Shown here: positions 1 through 10,500 of the stretch, piece by piece | Layout of the letters: each line of letters opens with the position of its first letter | Position numbering within the stretch: position 1 is the stretch's first letter | Origin: Begonia masoniana | Lineage: Eukaryota; Streptophyta; Magnoliopsida; Cucurbitales; Begoniaceae | DNA length: 64,000 bases | NCBI GenBank assembly: GCA_022432975.1 | Contig: CM039509.1 | Location: forward strand, 11,560,621 to 11,624,620 | Direction of reading: 5' to 3' | Made by a program: the position numbers and the translations under genes | Notes under the pieces: model-generated | The model's database searches: none | What the model was told of the DNA's origin: nothing | What the model saw: only the letters and a program-made list of their open reading frames with translations

Positions 1-320
1 TCTGCAAGTCGTGTAACACTCAACCTCATTTGCTTTATACGATCAACTCTTTTGGTACAAATCTATTGAAGTGAAGTTTCTTATGCTTCATCAAACGCAT
101 TAATAAGTTTTAATTACGCGTCCATGAAGGTTGTTGGGTCCTCAATACACGTCGTTCTCATCACTTCAAGTTAAAACCTTGAATGTGAAATGGATAACTT
201 AGGTTCTAACCAAAAGTCATGTAACACTTAACCTCATTTGCTTGATACGATCAACACTTTTGGAACAAATCGATTGAAGTGAAGTTTCTTATGCTTCGTC
301 AAGCGCATTACTAAGTCTTA
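1..320 (+). repeat. 208-bp satellite, about 1.5 monomers
   Basis: Satellite in the orientation I define as plus (monomer beginning AAGTCATGTAACACTCAACC and ending GGTTCTAACCAC). The tract is almost identical to 31330-31649, including the variants CTGCAAGTC and AAACGCATTAATAAG. It carries no gene. It ends at the TSD of the TRIM. Confidence 0.95.
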
Positions 321-638
321 TGATAAGGCACAGAACCCTAACTCCATCCAAAAGCGCACTTAAGAGGGGAGGTTTGACCCTGCCCTTATATCCTGTGCCA
401 GGAGACACTCCATTTCCAATGTGGGACTTATCATCCCCACCCCCTTGAGACCCGACCGCCTCGGTCGGCAATCTGTCGAACCTCAAGCGACACCGGGGAA
501 CAGAGATGGGGGGTCTGATACCAAATGATAAGGCACAGAACCCTAACTCCACCCAAAAGCGCACTTAAGGGGGGAGGTTTGACCCTGCCCTTATATCCTG
601 TGCCAGGAGACACTCCATTTCCGATGTGGGACTTATCA
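321..638 (-). mobile_element. TRIM (terminal-repeat retrotransposon in miniature), copy in piece A
   Basis: A 318-bp element with two 113-bp terminal repeats (321-433 and 526-638) around a 92-bp core. Each repeat starts TGATAAGGCACAG and ends GGGACTTATCA on the plus strand, so read on the minus strand it begins TGATAAGTCCCACATTGG, a start familiar from plant TRIMs. The core has TCTGATACCAAA next to the right repeat (reverse complement of an initiator-Met tRNA primer-binding site) and TCCCCACCCCC next to the left repeat (reverse complement of a polypurine tract), which sets the minus orientation. The TSD TCTTA flanks it (316-320 and 639-643). It encodes no protein, so mobility would depend on another element's enzymes. 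It is the same insertion as 31650-31967. Confidence 0.9.
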
Positions 639-752
639 TCTTAGTTACGCGTCCATGAAGGTTGTTGGGTCCTCAATACACGTCGTTCTCATCACTTCAG
701 GTTAAAATCTTGAATGTGAAATGGATAGCTTAGGTTCTAACTACAAATCATG
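639..752 (+). repeat. 208-bp satellite, part monomer between TRIM and CRM element
   Basis: Continues the monomer interrupted by the TRIM (TTAGTTACGCGTCCATGAAGG onward) and ends in ...ACAAATCATG, the TSD (748-752, TCATG) of the following gypsy element. It matches 31968-32081. Confidence 0.95.
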
Positions 753-1466
753 TGATGCGAACCCTTTGGGTGCAAACCCTTAGAACCCTCAAAAGATGGA
801 AAAGAACCCCGAAACTAAGAAATAGAGTAGGTGATCGAAGAGAAACCCGTAGGAAACTATGTCCTAAAGACCCCAACTCCTAATGAAACAACAAGTTGAT
901 CATTCTTGCTGAGTTTGGTTTGGTTCATTTAAGAACAAAGAGGAGAATACCCTCACAATGCATTCACCAAAATAATAGCTCTTTACAAAGATAAATTTGC
1001 CCCTTTTATAGTAGGCATAAAGGAAACCCTAAAATAACCCAAAAATAGCCCAAATTTGTTTGGCCCATTAACACAAGTCTTTGGGCTTGGAAAAACACTA
1101 AAAATAATAAACTTGAACTAAGAAAGCCAAATACCAAATCGGCCCATAAAGTAATATATCTTCTCAAGCTGAATTCTCTTCATTTAAGGCTTCGATAAGT
1201 GTGTAATAACGTTGAATACTTCCTTCTTCATTTTGAGCAATCTTTTCAACATAAAGTAAGTTTTGAATAGTCTTTTGAAATGCTTTAGCTCGAGCTCCTT
1301 GTCAATGGACCTTGTGGTAGTTGTATTGAATCATCTTTAGCCATTGATGTATCCTCTTGATTTGCTTCTTGTCAATGGACCTTGTGGTAGTTGTATTGAA
1401 TCCTCTTTAGCCATTAATGTATCCTCTTGATTTGCTTCTATAGAATCTACCTCTTCAAGCCTATCA
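753..1466 (-). repeat. 3' LTR of the piece-A CRM-like element
   Basis: Begins TGATGCGAACC and ends CCTATCA, followed by TTCCCTCCCTCC (reverse complement of the polypurine tract). It contains a direct 70-bp duplication of the segment TTGTCAATGGACC...TTTGCTTC, as in the 32082 copy. The polyprotein tail is encoded at its right end. Confidence 0.85.
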
Positions 1467-1606
1467 TTCCCTCCCTCCTCAAAAGGATTCGACCTCGAAT
1501 CAGATCCTACATGAAAGGGAGATAAATCAGCAACATTAAAAGTAGAAGAAATGTTATGTTCGCCTCGTAGATCCAATGAGTAAGCATTGTCGTTGATCCT
1601 TTTCAA
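1337..1606 (-). pseudogene. gag-pol C-terminal end: CR-type motif and LTR-encoded tail (fragment)
   Basis: An open stretch of 89 codons reading the end of the integrase: [12 protein letters not shown], then FNVADLSPF, then [11 protein letters not shown], which crosses into the LTR at 1466 and continues with EEVDSIEANQ and PLTRSKS. The NDNAY...FNVADLSPF block is the C-terminal motif I associate with CRM chromoviruses. The last residues run into the 70-bp LTR duplication and are probably not native. Here the codon after DRL is GAA (Glu), whereas the piece-B copy has TAA at the equivalent site, so this copy keeps the longer frame. Confidence 0.75.
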
Positions 1607-2700
1607 AACTTGGAATGGCCGTCGCCACGTGGAGCTAATTTTGATCGCCTTTTTCGGGAAACCTTTCCTTTCTCATATGCACCCAATCACCCGGTTCAAA
1701 AACAACTTTTTTTCTTCCTTTATTAACTCGAGCAGCAACCTGTTTGTTTCTTTCTCAATGTGCTCATGAACTTTTGCATGGATGCGTTTCACAAGTTCTG
1801 CCTTCTTTTTTCCATCCAGACTACTCAATTCATTCACAGGTATCTCAATCAAATCCAAAGGAGTTAGTGGATTAAAACCATATACGATTTCAAAAGGTGA
1901 AAAATGTGTTGTGCTGTTGAACAAATCTGTTATATGAAAATTCAACCAATGGCAAACATTCTTCCCAAGATTTCAAGTTCTTACCTACAACACTGCGCAA
2001 TACCTGTATGAGTGTTCGATTAACAACCTCAGTTTGTCCATCCGTTTGAGGATGACACGTTGTAGAAAAGAGAAGTTTAGTCCCCAACTTACCCCATAAA
2101 ACCTTCCAAAAGTAACTTAGAAATTTCACATCTCTATCTGATACAATAGACTTAGGAACACCATGTAAACGCACAATATCTCGAAAGAAAGATTTGCAAT
2201 ATGTGTAGCATCATCATCTTGTGACAAGCAATGAAATGTGCCATTTTGCTAAATCTATCCACAACCACAAAAACAGAATCATGTCCATTCTAGATCTAGG
2301 CAATCCCAAAACAAAATCCATACTAATATGCATCCATGGCTCACTAGGAATAGGGAGCGGAGTATATAAACCATGAGGTTGAATCTTAGATTTTGCCTTT
2401 CTACATGTCACACAACAATCACAAAAAACGTACAACATCTCTTTTCATTTTTGGCCAATAAAAATGCTCATTTAAAATGTCAAGTGTACGTTTAGTTCCA
2501 AAATGACCCATCAAACCTCCACAATGAGCTTCATGCACTATAACTCACGCATAGAACTTACTGGAATGCAAAGTTTATTTTCCTTAAACAAAAACTTATC
2601 ATGCTTATAGAATTCCCAAATCCACCTTTACTACATAAACCATATACTTAGCAAAATCCAATCATTCTCATACAGATCAATTAAATGTGAGAACCCCATC
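1607..2700 (-). pseudogene. Integrase region, fragmented (gypsy pol)
   Basis: Open pieces at 1673-1945, 1890-2174 and 2214-2438 read parts of a Ty3/gypsy integrase: the CRKAKSK segment after the zinc-binding Cxx[12 protein letters not shown] with the first catalytic Asp, [10 protein letters not shown] with the second, and [12 protein letters not shown] with the catalytic Glu. The pieces are in different frames because of single-base insertions and deletions relative to 32786-34738. It is not functional as assembled. Confidence 0.8.
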
Positions 2701-2718
2701 ATTTAGCACTCAACGAAT

Positions 2719-3100
2719 TCAATAGGTGTACCTGCGAGAAAGTGCATCTGCCACAACATTCTCCTTGCCTTGTTTATACTTTATTACATATGGAAACGTC
2801 TCTATAAACTGCATCCACCTTGCATGTCTTTTGTTTAACTTATTTTGACTTTTCAAATGCCGCAAGGATTGATGATCAGTGTGGATAATGAACTCCTTGG
2901 GCCATAAAATAATGCTGCCATGTTTCCAAAGATCGAACCAATGCATATAACTCCTTATCGTAAGTTGGATAATTCAATGCAGCTCCACTTAACTTCTCAC
3001 TAAAGTAAGCTATAGGACGCTTTTCTTGTATTAACATAGCTCCAATTCCAACACCTGAAGCATCACACTCAAGCTCAAAAGCAATAGAAAAGTTAGGCAA
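2719..3100 (-). pseudogene. RNase H region, fragmented (gypsy pol)
   Basis: Two overlapping open pieces (2719-2946 and 2876-3100) in different frames read the RNase H of the gypsy polyprotein: [12 protein letters not shown] with the first acidic residue, [18 protein letters not shown] and VVADALSRR. The frame change near 2880-2910 comes from an extra base compared with the piece-B copy. Confidence 0.8.
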
Positions 3101-3358
3101 ACGCTAGAACGGGTGCAGTACACAAATTTTCTTTTACTAATTCAAAAGACTTACTTTGTTCTTCTCCCCAATAAAAATCAACATTCTTTTTAATAACTTC
3201 AGTGAGGGCTTGCAGCAATGGTGCTGAAGTTCTTAACAAAACGCCTATAAAATGAAGCCAAACCATGAAAAACTTCTTACCTCCTTGATTGACTTAGGTG
3301 TTGGCCAATCCATGATTGCCTTAATCTTTCCTTGTCTACCTTATACCATTAGCACTAA

Positions 3359-3868
3359 TCACATAACCAAGGAAAACAACACTATCCAAACAGAACACTC
3401 ACTTTTGAAGGTTAGCATACAATTTTTGTTCTCTAAGAACATCAAGTACACATTAACATGTTTAGCATGCTCATCAACAGATCGACTATAAATCAAGATA
3501 TCATCAAAATACACAACAACAAACTTCCCAATGAATGCTCTTAAACATAATTCAATTAAATGCATAAAAGTGCTAGGTGCATTTGTTAAACCAAAAGGCA
3601 TAACTAGCCATTCATACAAGCCAAACTTTGTTTTAAATGCTGTTTTCCATTCATCTCCTTCTCTCATCCTAATTTGATGATATCCACTTTTAAGATCGAT
3701 TTTACTAAAAATGTTTGTATCATGAAACTCATCTAACAAGTCATCTAAACGAGGTATGGGATAGCGATACTTTACCGTGATGTTGTTTATAGCTCTGCAA
3801 TCAACACACATTCGCCAACTCCCATCATTTTTTGGAACTAGAAGAACTGGTACTGCACATGGGCTCAT
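3359..3868 (-). pseudogene. Reverse transcriptase, central part (gypsy pol)
   Basis: 169 codons covering [43 protein letters not shown] and the catalytic YFDDILIYS box. The end is frame-shifted. The downstream TGA (near 3401-3403) is the same nonsense codon seen at 34739-34741. The N-terminal part of RT lies at about 3870-4140 in broken frames. Confidence 0.8.
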
Positions 3869-4139
3869 ACTCCTCTCGTACGAATCCTTTAGTCATTAGT
3901 TCTTCCACTTGTCTCTGCAATTCTTTTGTCTCCTCTGATTACTTCGATAAGCTGGCGACGATTAGGAATAACAGCTCCTGGAACAAAATCTATATGGTGC
4001 TCGATACCCCCTTACGGGTGGTAATTCAGCGCCGGCGTATCTTCAGGAAACACATCTTCATAATCCTGTAACAAAGAAACAAAGACACTAGGCAAGCAAG
4101 AAACATCAAAAGTTAGATAATTCTCCTTAGGCACTTAGA

Positions 4140-6115
4140 TATGATGCCTTGCCACTAATGCTTTTCTTACTTCTCTCTCTTTCATATATAGAATCACATC
4201 GTTTTTGTTCTTACTCCCTTCCTCACATCTTTTTCTTTTCATTTCATTCTCAATCCATTCTGATTTTCTCTCTGTTCTCCATTCTTATTTTCACTCATAT
4301 TTTCTCTCTTATTTCCACTCCATTTTCTCTCCCACATTGAAGACGTAGTTGATCTTCTAGAACTTGTCTGGGTGACAATGGAACAAGTATGATAACTCTT
4401 CCTTCCTTTTCAAAAGTATATCGATTCTTGAATCCATCGTGGCTACCTTTCGATCGTATTGCCACGGTCTTCCCAAAAAGAATATGACCAGCCTGCATTG
4501 GAACTACATCACATAAAATCTCATCATGATACCTCCAATGGAAAAGGAATCCACACCTTGTTTAGTAACTCATTTCTTGCTCCCCATTTTTTCACTTAAA
4601 CCCTTGCATTTCTGTAGGGTTAGGGTGCTTGATCAAATGGAAGGCTTCAATTTCTCTACTAAAATCGTACTGGCCACTTAGTAACAAACTTCCACATGCA
4701 ATTAGCAAACATGCAAACCTTAACCATTTTCACGTGACACCGAGTATGAAAATATTCTCCTCTTTGCTGTTTCTTTGTTCCTCTCCATTGACTGGAAGAA
4801 GAGCTCGGACACTACTAAATTTCTTTCTTCTTTCTCCTTCTATCTACAGCATACTCTATCCCTTCATTATCTTGTTGTCATCCTCTAATTCCGGTGTCAG
4901 AGTCCCCTCTTCACGCTTCACTAGCTTATCTCTCCATCTTCTTGCACTAACGTACGCGCCTATTGGACATTCCGAGCATGTGACTAAACCCAACCTTGTA
5001 CATTTAATTCCCGACTTCTAAGATTGCCCCCGTTTTTAGGTGCTGATTGTAGGCACTTCTTTTTTAAACCTAGGTTGCTTCAAATTAGTTTATAGTTTAG
5101 TTGTCGCCTTTGTATCCCTACTCCAACTTGGCCTCCGCACTTGATCCCACAATGTTCTTTGTTCCCCTTTAAATTTGATTTGTCGCCTACCAAGATAGCC
5201 TTGTGTACTAAATCTCCAACTCCCAAAATGATGCAACTCCCACTACGTGGCTATATCCTTGTGATCCAGTTAGAATCGGCCATGGTAACCTCTCTGTCCT
5301 TCCGCAATATCTATCTTGTCATCATAGTCGCTCCATCTCTTGTGATATCTTCGACCTGTTCTAGACCCTTGAAAAACGCCCTTGCACTGCGATGTCGGTC
5401 TCTATAATATGATCAGGAAACAAACACGTTTTCCCCTCCTCATCAGACTTTTCACGCATTCCATACTCCACATGTCTTTCCCATTCCTCCTCGCGATGAA
5501 CCACTTTGATCCCGCGGACCAAGATATTGCATAGTCACAAAATTCAGTCACTGGCCAACCTTTTAACCTTCTGCCGCTCAGAATAGTGATGACATAAAAA
5601 ACTAACATCCATTTTCTTTTCCCCCTCTAATAACTTCCTGATCAGATTTACCTTTAATGATGGACATCTTCTTCATTTATACTTCCCAATTTCTATTACT
5701 TTTTCCCAATTTCGAACGCATGACCCCTCGATGATGTCTGCGTCGTCCTCTTTGACCCAACATCCCTTTCAATGTATCCTGCTCAAAGGTCATTCATCAT
5801 TGTATCCAACGCTACTCTCTATCTACTGCCATGTACTCATCCATATCAAGCCCGCCCTCAGACATTTTCATGTCCATTTCCCCTTGCTCGTCATGTTCTT
5901 TCCGTGGTCCAACAATTCGTTCTCTCCTAACTTCTTCCATGGTGGGGATTCTCTCCATCCTTTCATTTCTCCATCATCCTTTGCATTATTGTTCCATTGC
6001 TCTCAAAGTTGTTTGTAATATCGCTATGCTGGCCTCTGATTTTCTGGACTAATATTCCTCTTCTCCTTCCTCAATGTACCCCATGGGGTGCCTTCTGATG
6101 TGATTTACTGACAAT
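4140..6115 (-). pseudogene. gag and protease region, heavily corrupted
   Basis: Collinear with 35470-37428. The best surviving piece, 4295-4498, reads the protease end ([13 protein letters not shown] where the other copy has [10 protein letters not shown]) and the following charged linker. A short piece at 5402-5608 retains [10 protein letters not shown] of gag. The rest has a small insertion or deletion every few tens of bases, so neither the CCHC knuckle nor the protease active site can be read in one frame. The plus-strand open frames here (for example 4629-5021) are antisense shadows. Confidence 0.7.
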
Positions 6116-6519
6116 TTTGCAATACAACCACTGAAACAGATAATCAGAAGTAGATATATAAACAATGGAAGCCTCACACCTCCCTCACACCGTGTTGACA
6201 CTACAGAATAATGTGTTTCACTCTACTTTTTATGGCTTTTTGATATTTATGATTCTCTCCCTCTTTCTTCTTGCCTTTTACCCTCTCGTATTCCCAATAA
6301 GTCCTTTAAAGAGGAGGGGGAGCCAAAGCAAAACCCAAACATCAAGCAATAATGACCAACGTCCATAATCAAGTAAGAGCGTCGGATTTAAAGAACACAG
6401 ATCTCAAGACCATTAAATTGACGAAGGTTTAATCTTTAGAAATGGGTTGAAGATGTTATATAGAAAGAAAACTACAAAATTTCCCAAGAAAATGTAATTA
6501 AAGATGCTGTCCACAGTCT

Positions 6520-6575
<56 letters not shown>

Positions 6576-6914
6576 TTTTTTTTTTTTGCACGCATATTAA
6601 TTCGAATTTTTTTTTTTGCACGAATATATAATTTCAGAATTTTGTTTTTTTGCAAACGAAAAGTCTTCTTTTTTTTTGTTTTTGTATTTGTACAGCAGCT
6701 TAATCACGAAGTTTTACCCCACAACCAATAAATGATTTTGGTGGCCCACAAGCATAGATAGAGACAAACCATAAAATGAAACCACCTACCTACACAGGCC
6801 GAGAAGAGTTTAAGATGAATGTGTATGGAGCGTCGACAAATATGGGAAATACAACCAACACCACAATAAGATTGAGGAAAGAACTGGGCACAAGTAAAGA
6901 GTGGTAAAACCAAC
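6116..6914 (-). other. 5' leader of the piece-A element, with poly-T tract
   Basis: Untranslated leader between gag and the primer-binding site, collinear with 37429-38130. It contains a 50-base T run at 6521-6570 (A run on the sense strand) and shorter T runs around 6573-6690. No gene is seen. Confidence 0.7.
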
Positions 6915-6928
6915 GCTCTGATCCAAAA
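6915..6928 (-). other. Primer-binding site, damaged (initiator-Met tRNA)
   Basis: GCTCTGATCCAAAA on the plus strand, one base short of the tRNA-iMet 3' end GCTCTGATACCA that is intact at the equivalent site 38131-38142. Confidence 0.7.
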
Positions 6929-6929
6929 T

Positions 6930-7567
6930 TATGCACCCTTTGGTGAAACAACACACACACCCCTTAGAACCCCACCAGCTGAAAAGAACCCCGAAACTAA
7001 AGAACTAAAGTAGGTTATCGAAGAGAAAACCCTAGTGAAACGAAAACGATGCCTAAATACCAACTCCTAAAGAAACAACAGTTGATATTGCGATTGTGGT
7101 TTGGGTTCATTCCGAACAAAGAAAGAAGATACTTCACATGCATTCACCCGAAATGCCTCTTTTACACGAAGATAAAACTGCCCCTATTTATAGTAGCCTA
7201 AAAGGAACCCCAAAAATACCCATTCGTTTGGGCCCATAACACAAGTCTTTGCAATTGAAAAACCCTAAAATAATAGAACCTTGAACTAAGAAAGGCTAAT
7301 TAACCAAATCAGCCCATAAGTAATATATCTTTTTGTCTCAAGCTTAAATTCCTCTTCATTTAGGCTTCGTATACAAGAACGGTAACCTTCCTTCGCTTCA
7401 TTTTGCGCAATCTTGTTCAACTAAAAGTAAGTTTTGAATAGCCTTTTGAATATGCTTTAGCTCGCGATCTTGTCATGGACTTGGGGTAGTTGTATTGAAT
7501 CCATCTTAGCCATTGATGTATCCTCTTGATTTGGCTGTCTATAGAATCCACCTCATCAAGCCTATCA
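6930..7567 (-). repeat. 5' LTR of the piece-A element (noisy)
   Basis: Aligns by eye along its length with 38146-38757 (for example CCCCTATTTATAGTAGCC, the TATA region, and the LTR-encoded tail near 7470-7560 ending CCTATCA). It has many 1-3 base insertions and deletions. The flanking TSD TCATG is not intact here (TCTGTG). Confidence 0.7.
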
Positions 7568-10500
7568 TCTGTGAACACTAAACCTCATTTTCCTTGAAAA
7601 CGATCAACTCTGTTGGAACAAAAAAACGCGATTAAGAGTGAGTTTCTTCAGTAATTGCGCAACCAAGCGCCTTACTGGAATCTTACCGTTTCACGTCAAT
7701 GAAGGTTGTTGGGTCTTAACACTCTTATCATCACGAGTCAAGTTTCAACCTTGAAGGTTAAAATGGCTACGGGGGGGGTTAGATTCAACCACCAGTCATG
7801 TAACATCAACCTCATTTGCTATGAATAACTTCAACTCTTTTGGAACAAATCGATTGAAGTGAAGTTTCCTATCTTTTCTAGGCATCACATTACTAATCTT
7901 AGTTACGCGTTCATGAAGGTTGTTTGGATCCTCATCCACTCGTTCTAAACACTTCAAGTTAAACACCTTGAATGTGAATGGATCGTAGGTTCTAACCACA
8001 AGGGCCCTGTCACACCACAACCCTCTGTGCTTTAATACGAAGCAAACTATGTAAAATTGGAAACAAAATCGATTGAACTGAAGTTTCTATGCTTGAATTC
8101 GAATCGCATTTATAAATCTTACTTGACGCTCCGATGAAGGTTGTTGGTGTCTCAATACACGTCTTCCTCCTCACTTAGTTACAACCACTATGTGAAATAG
8201 ATAACTTAGATTCCTAACGTCAGCAAGTTCATGTAACACTCAACCTCATTGCTTAACCGTTCACTCTTTTGGAACAAATCGGATTGAAGTGAGTTTCCTA
8301 ATAATGCATCAGGGCGCATTACTAAGGTCTTAGTTACGCGTCTATGAAGGTTGTTGGGTCCTCAATACACGTCGTTCTCCATCACTTCAGTTAAAACCTG
8401 AATGTGAATGGATAACTAGGTTCCTATCACCAAGTCAGTACACTCATCCTCATTTGCTTGATACCATCAATTCTTTTGGAACAAATCGATTGAAGTGAAG
8501 TTTTTATGCTTCAACAAGCGCATTACTAAGTCTTTAGTTACGCTCCATGCGGGTGTTGGGTCTTAATACACGTCGTTCTTACCACTTCAGTTTAACACCT
8601 TGATGTAAAGTGGTGAATAACTTCAGGATTCTAACCAAAGTCATATGTAAACCTCACCTCATTTAGCTTGATACGATCAACTCTTTTCGAACAAATCGAC
8701 TGAATTGAAAGTTTCTTATGCTTGTCACGCATTAAAGTTTTTGAAACGCGTCATGTAGGTTGTTGGGTCCTCCATACCGTCCGTTCTTATCACTTCAAAA
8801 TTAAACCAGGAAGGGCAATAGATAACTTAGTTCTAACCACAAATTAATGTACCATCCACCCTCATTTGTTGATACGATCACTCTTTTGGATGCAATCGTT
8901 GAAGTGAATTGTTATTATTCTTCAACTAAGCGCATTACTAATCTAGTTACGCGTCCATGAGGGTTGTTGGGTCTTAAAACACGCGTTCTTACCACTTCAG
9001 GTAAAACCTTGAATGTGAATGGATCTTAGGTTCTAACCACAATTCCTTTAACACTCAACCTCATACCACCAAGCTGTGTCTTGAATTACGATCAACCTTT
9101 TTGAACAACTCTATTGAAGTGAAGAGGGTGGTTCTGTATGCTTCATCACGCGCATTAACTAAGGCTTAGTTACGCGTCCGCGGTTGTTTGATAAAATAAA
9201 AAAAAAATCCTCAATACACGTCGTTCTCATCACTTCAGTTAAAACTTTGGTGTATGTGTGAAATGGATAACTTAGGTTCTAACCACAAGTCAGTTATCAC
9301 TCAACCTATTTGCTTGATAGCAGATCAACTCTTTTGGAACAATCTATGAAGTATAAAGTTTCCTCATGCTTTCGGGTCACGCATTACTAAGGCTTCTTGT
9401 TTGCGTCCATGAAGGTTTTGGGTCCGTCAATACCAAACGCGTTCTCATCCGTCAAGTTAAGAACTGTGAAGGTTAATGGATAACTTAGATTTTAACACAC
9501 AAGTCATGTAACACTCAACCTCTTTGCTTGATACTATCAATTCTTTGGAACCATTCTGATGAATTGAGTTTCTTATACTTCCCCCAGCAAGCGCTGATAG
9601 TTTTTAATTACTCGTCTATGGGTTTTGGTTCCTCAATACACTTGGTTCGTCATCACTTCAAGTTAAAACCTTGAATGTGCAATGGATACTAGGTTCTAAA
9701 CCAAAAAGTCATAAAGATAATACCTCGTACCCCGTGCACTTGGCTTGATAACACGATCCACGCTTCGTTTCGACACAAATCGACGAAGTGAAGGTTTCTT
9801 ATGCTTTGTCAGCGCAATTAGTGACGGTTTTTGCATACCGCGTCCATGGTGAGGTTGTTGGGTCCTCAATTACACAGTCGGTTTTCTCATCACCTAACAT
9901 TTAAACCTAGAATGTGAAATGGATAACTTTAGTTCTAACGCACACGCAATGAAAATGATAACCACTCAAACCAGGCCTCATTTGTTGATCGACAACTCTT
10001 TTGCGAACAACGCGATTGAAGTGAAGTTTATTTATTACTTCAACAAGCGCATTACTAAGTCTAGTTACGCGTCCATGAGGGATATAGTTGGGTCCTTAAA
10101 TACACTCGTGCTTAACTGCACTCAGGTTGAAAACCGGTGGAATGTGTGAAATGGTACTTAGGTTCTACCACAATTCATGATAAAACTCACACCTCTTGGC
10201 GATATGATACGATCAACGCTTGTTGCGAACAAACTATTGCAGTGAAGTTTCTTATGCTTCATCAAGCGCGGGGTTACTATCTGTGTGAAAAAAAAAAAAT
10301 ACATAACGGGTCCTGAAGGTTGTTGGGTCCTCATACACGTCGATTGTTCTCCTCCCTCAAGTTAAAACTTTGAATGTGAATGGATAACTAGGTTCTAACC
10401 ACAAGTCAGTGGTATCACTCAACCTCAGGTGGCTTGATACGATCACCCTCTTTTAGATACAATCTATTGAAGGTAGAGACGGTTTCTAATACCGCTTCAT

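Larger units (their letters stand above)
753..7567 (-). mobile_element. Ty3/gypsy (CRM-like) element, corrupted copy in piece A
   Basis: The same insertion as 32082-38757, at an offset of about 31.33 kb. It has the same left TSD, the same LTR start (TGATGCGAACCCTTTGGG) and the same domain order tail, integrase, RNase H, RT, protease, gag read from left to right on the minus strand. The left quarter is close to the other copy. From about 4.4 kb onward it gains many small insertions, deletions and substitutions, and the right LTR start is degraded to TTATGCACCC. The shared TGA in RT (near 3401) shows that both derive from one already-defective insertion. The error spectrum looks more like unpolished read consensus than evolutionary decay. 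The right boundary, TSD and right LTR are approximate. Confidence 0.85.

Noticed and set aside
289..613. Minus-strand 91- and 60-codon frames in the TRIM (and at 31618-31942)
   Set aside because: They lie over TRIM repeats, PBS and PPT; TRIMs are non-coding, and the frames extend into flanking satellite.
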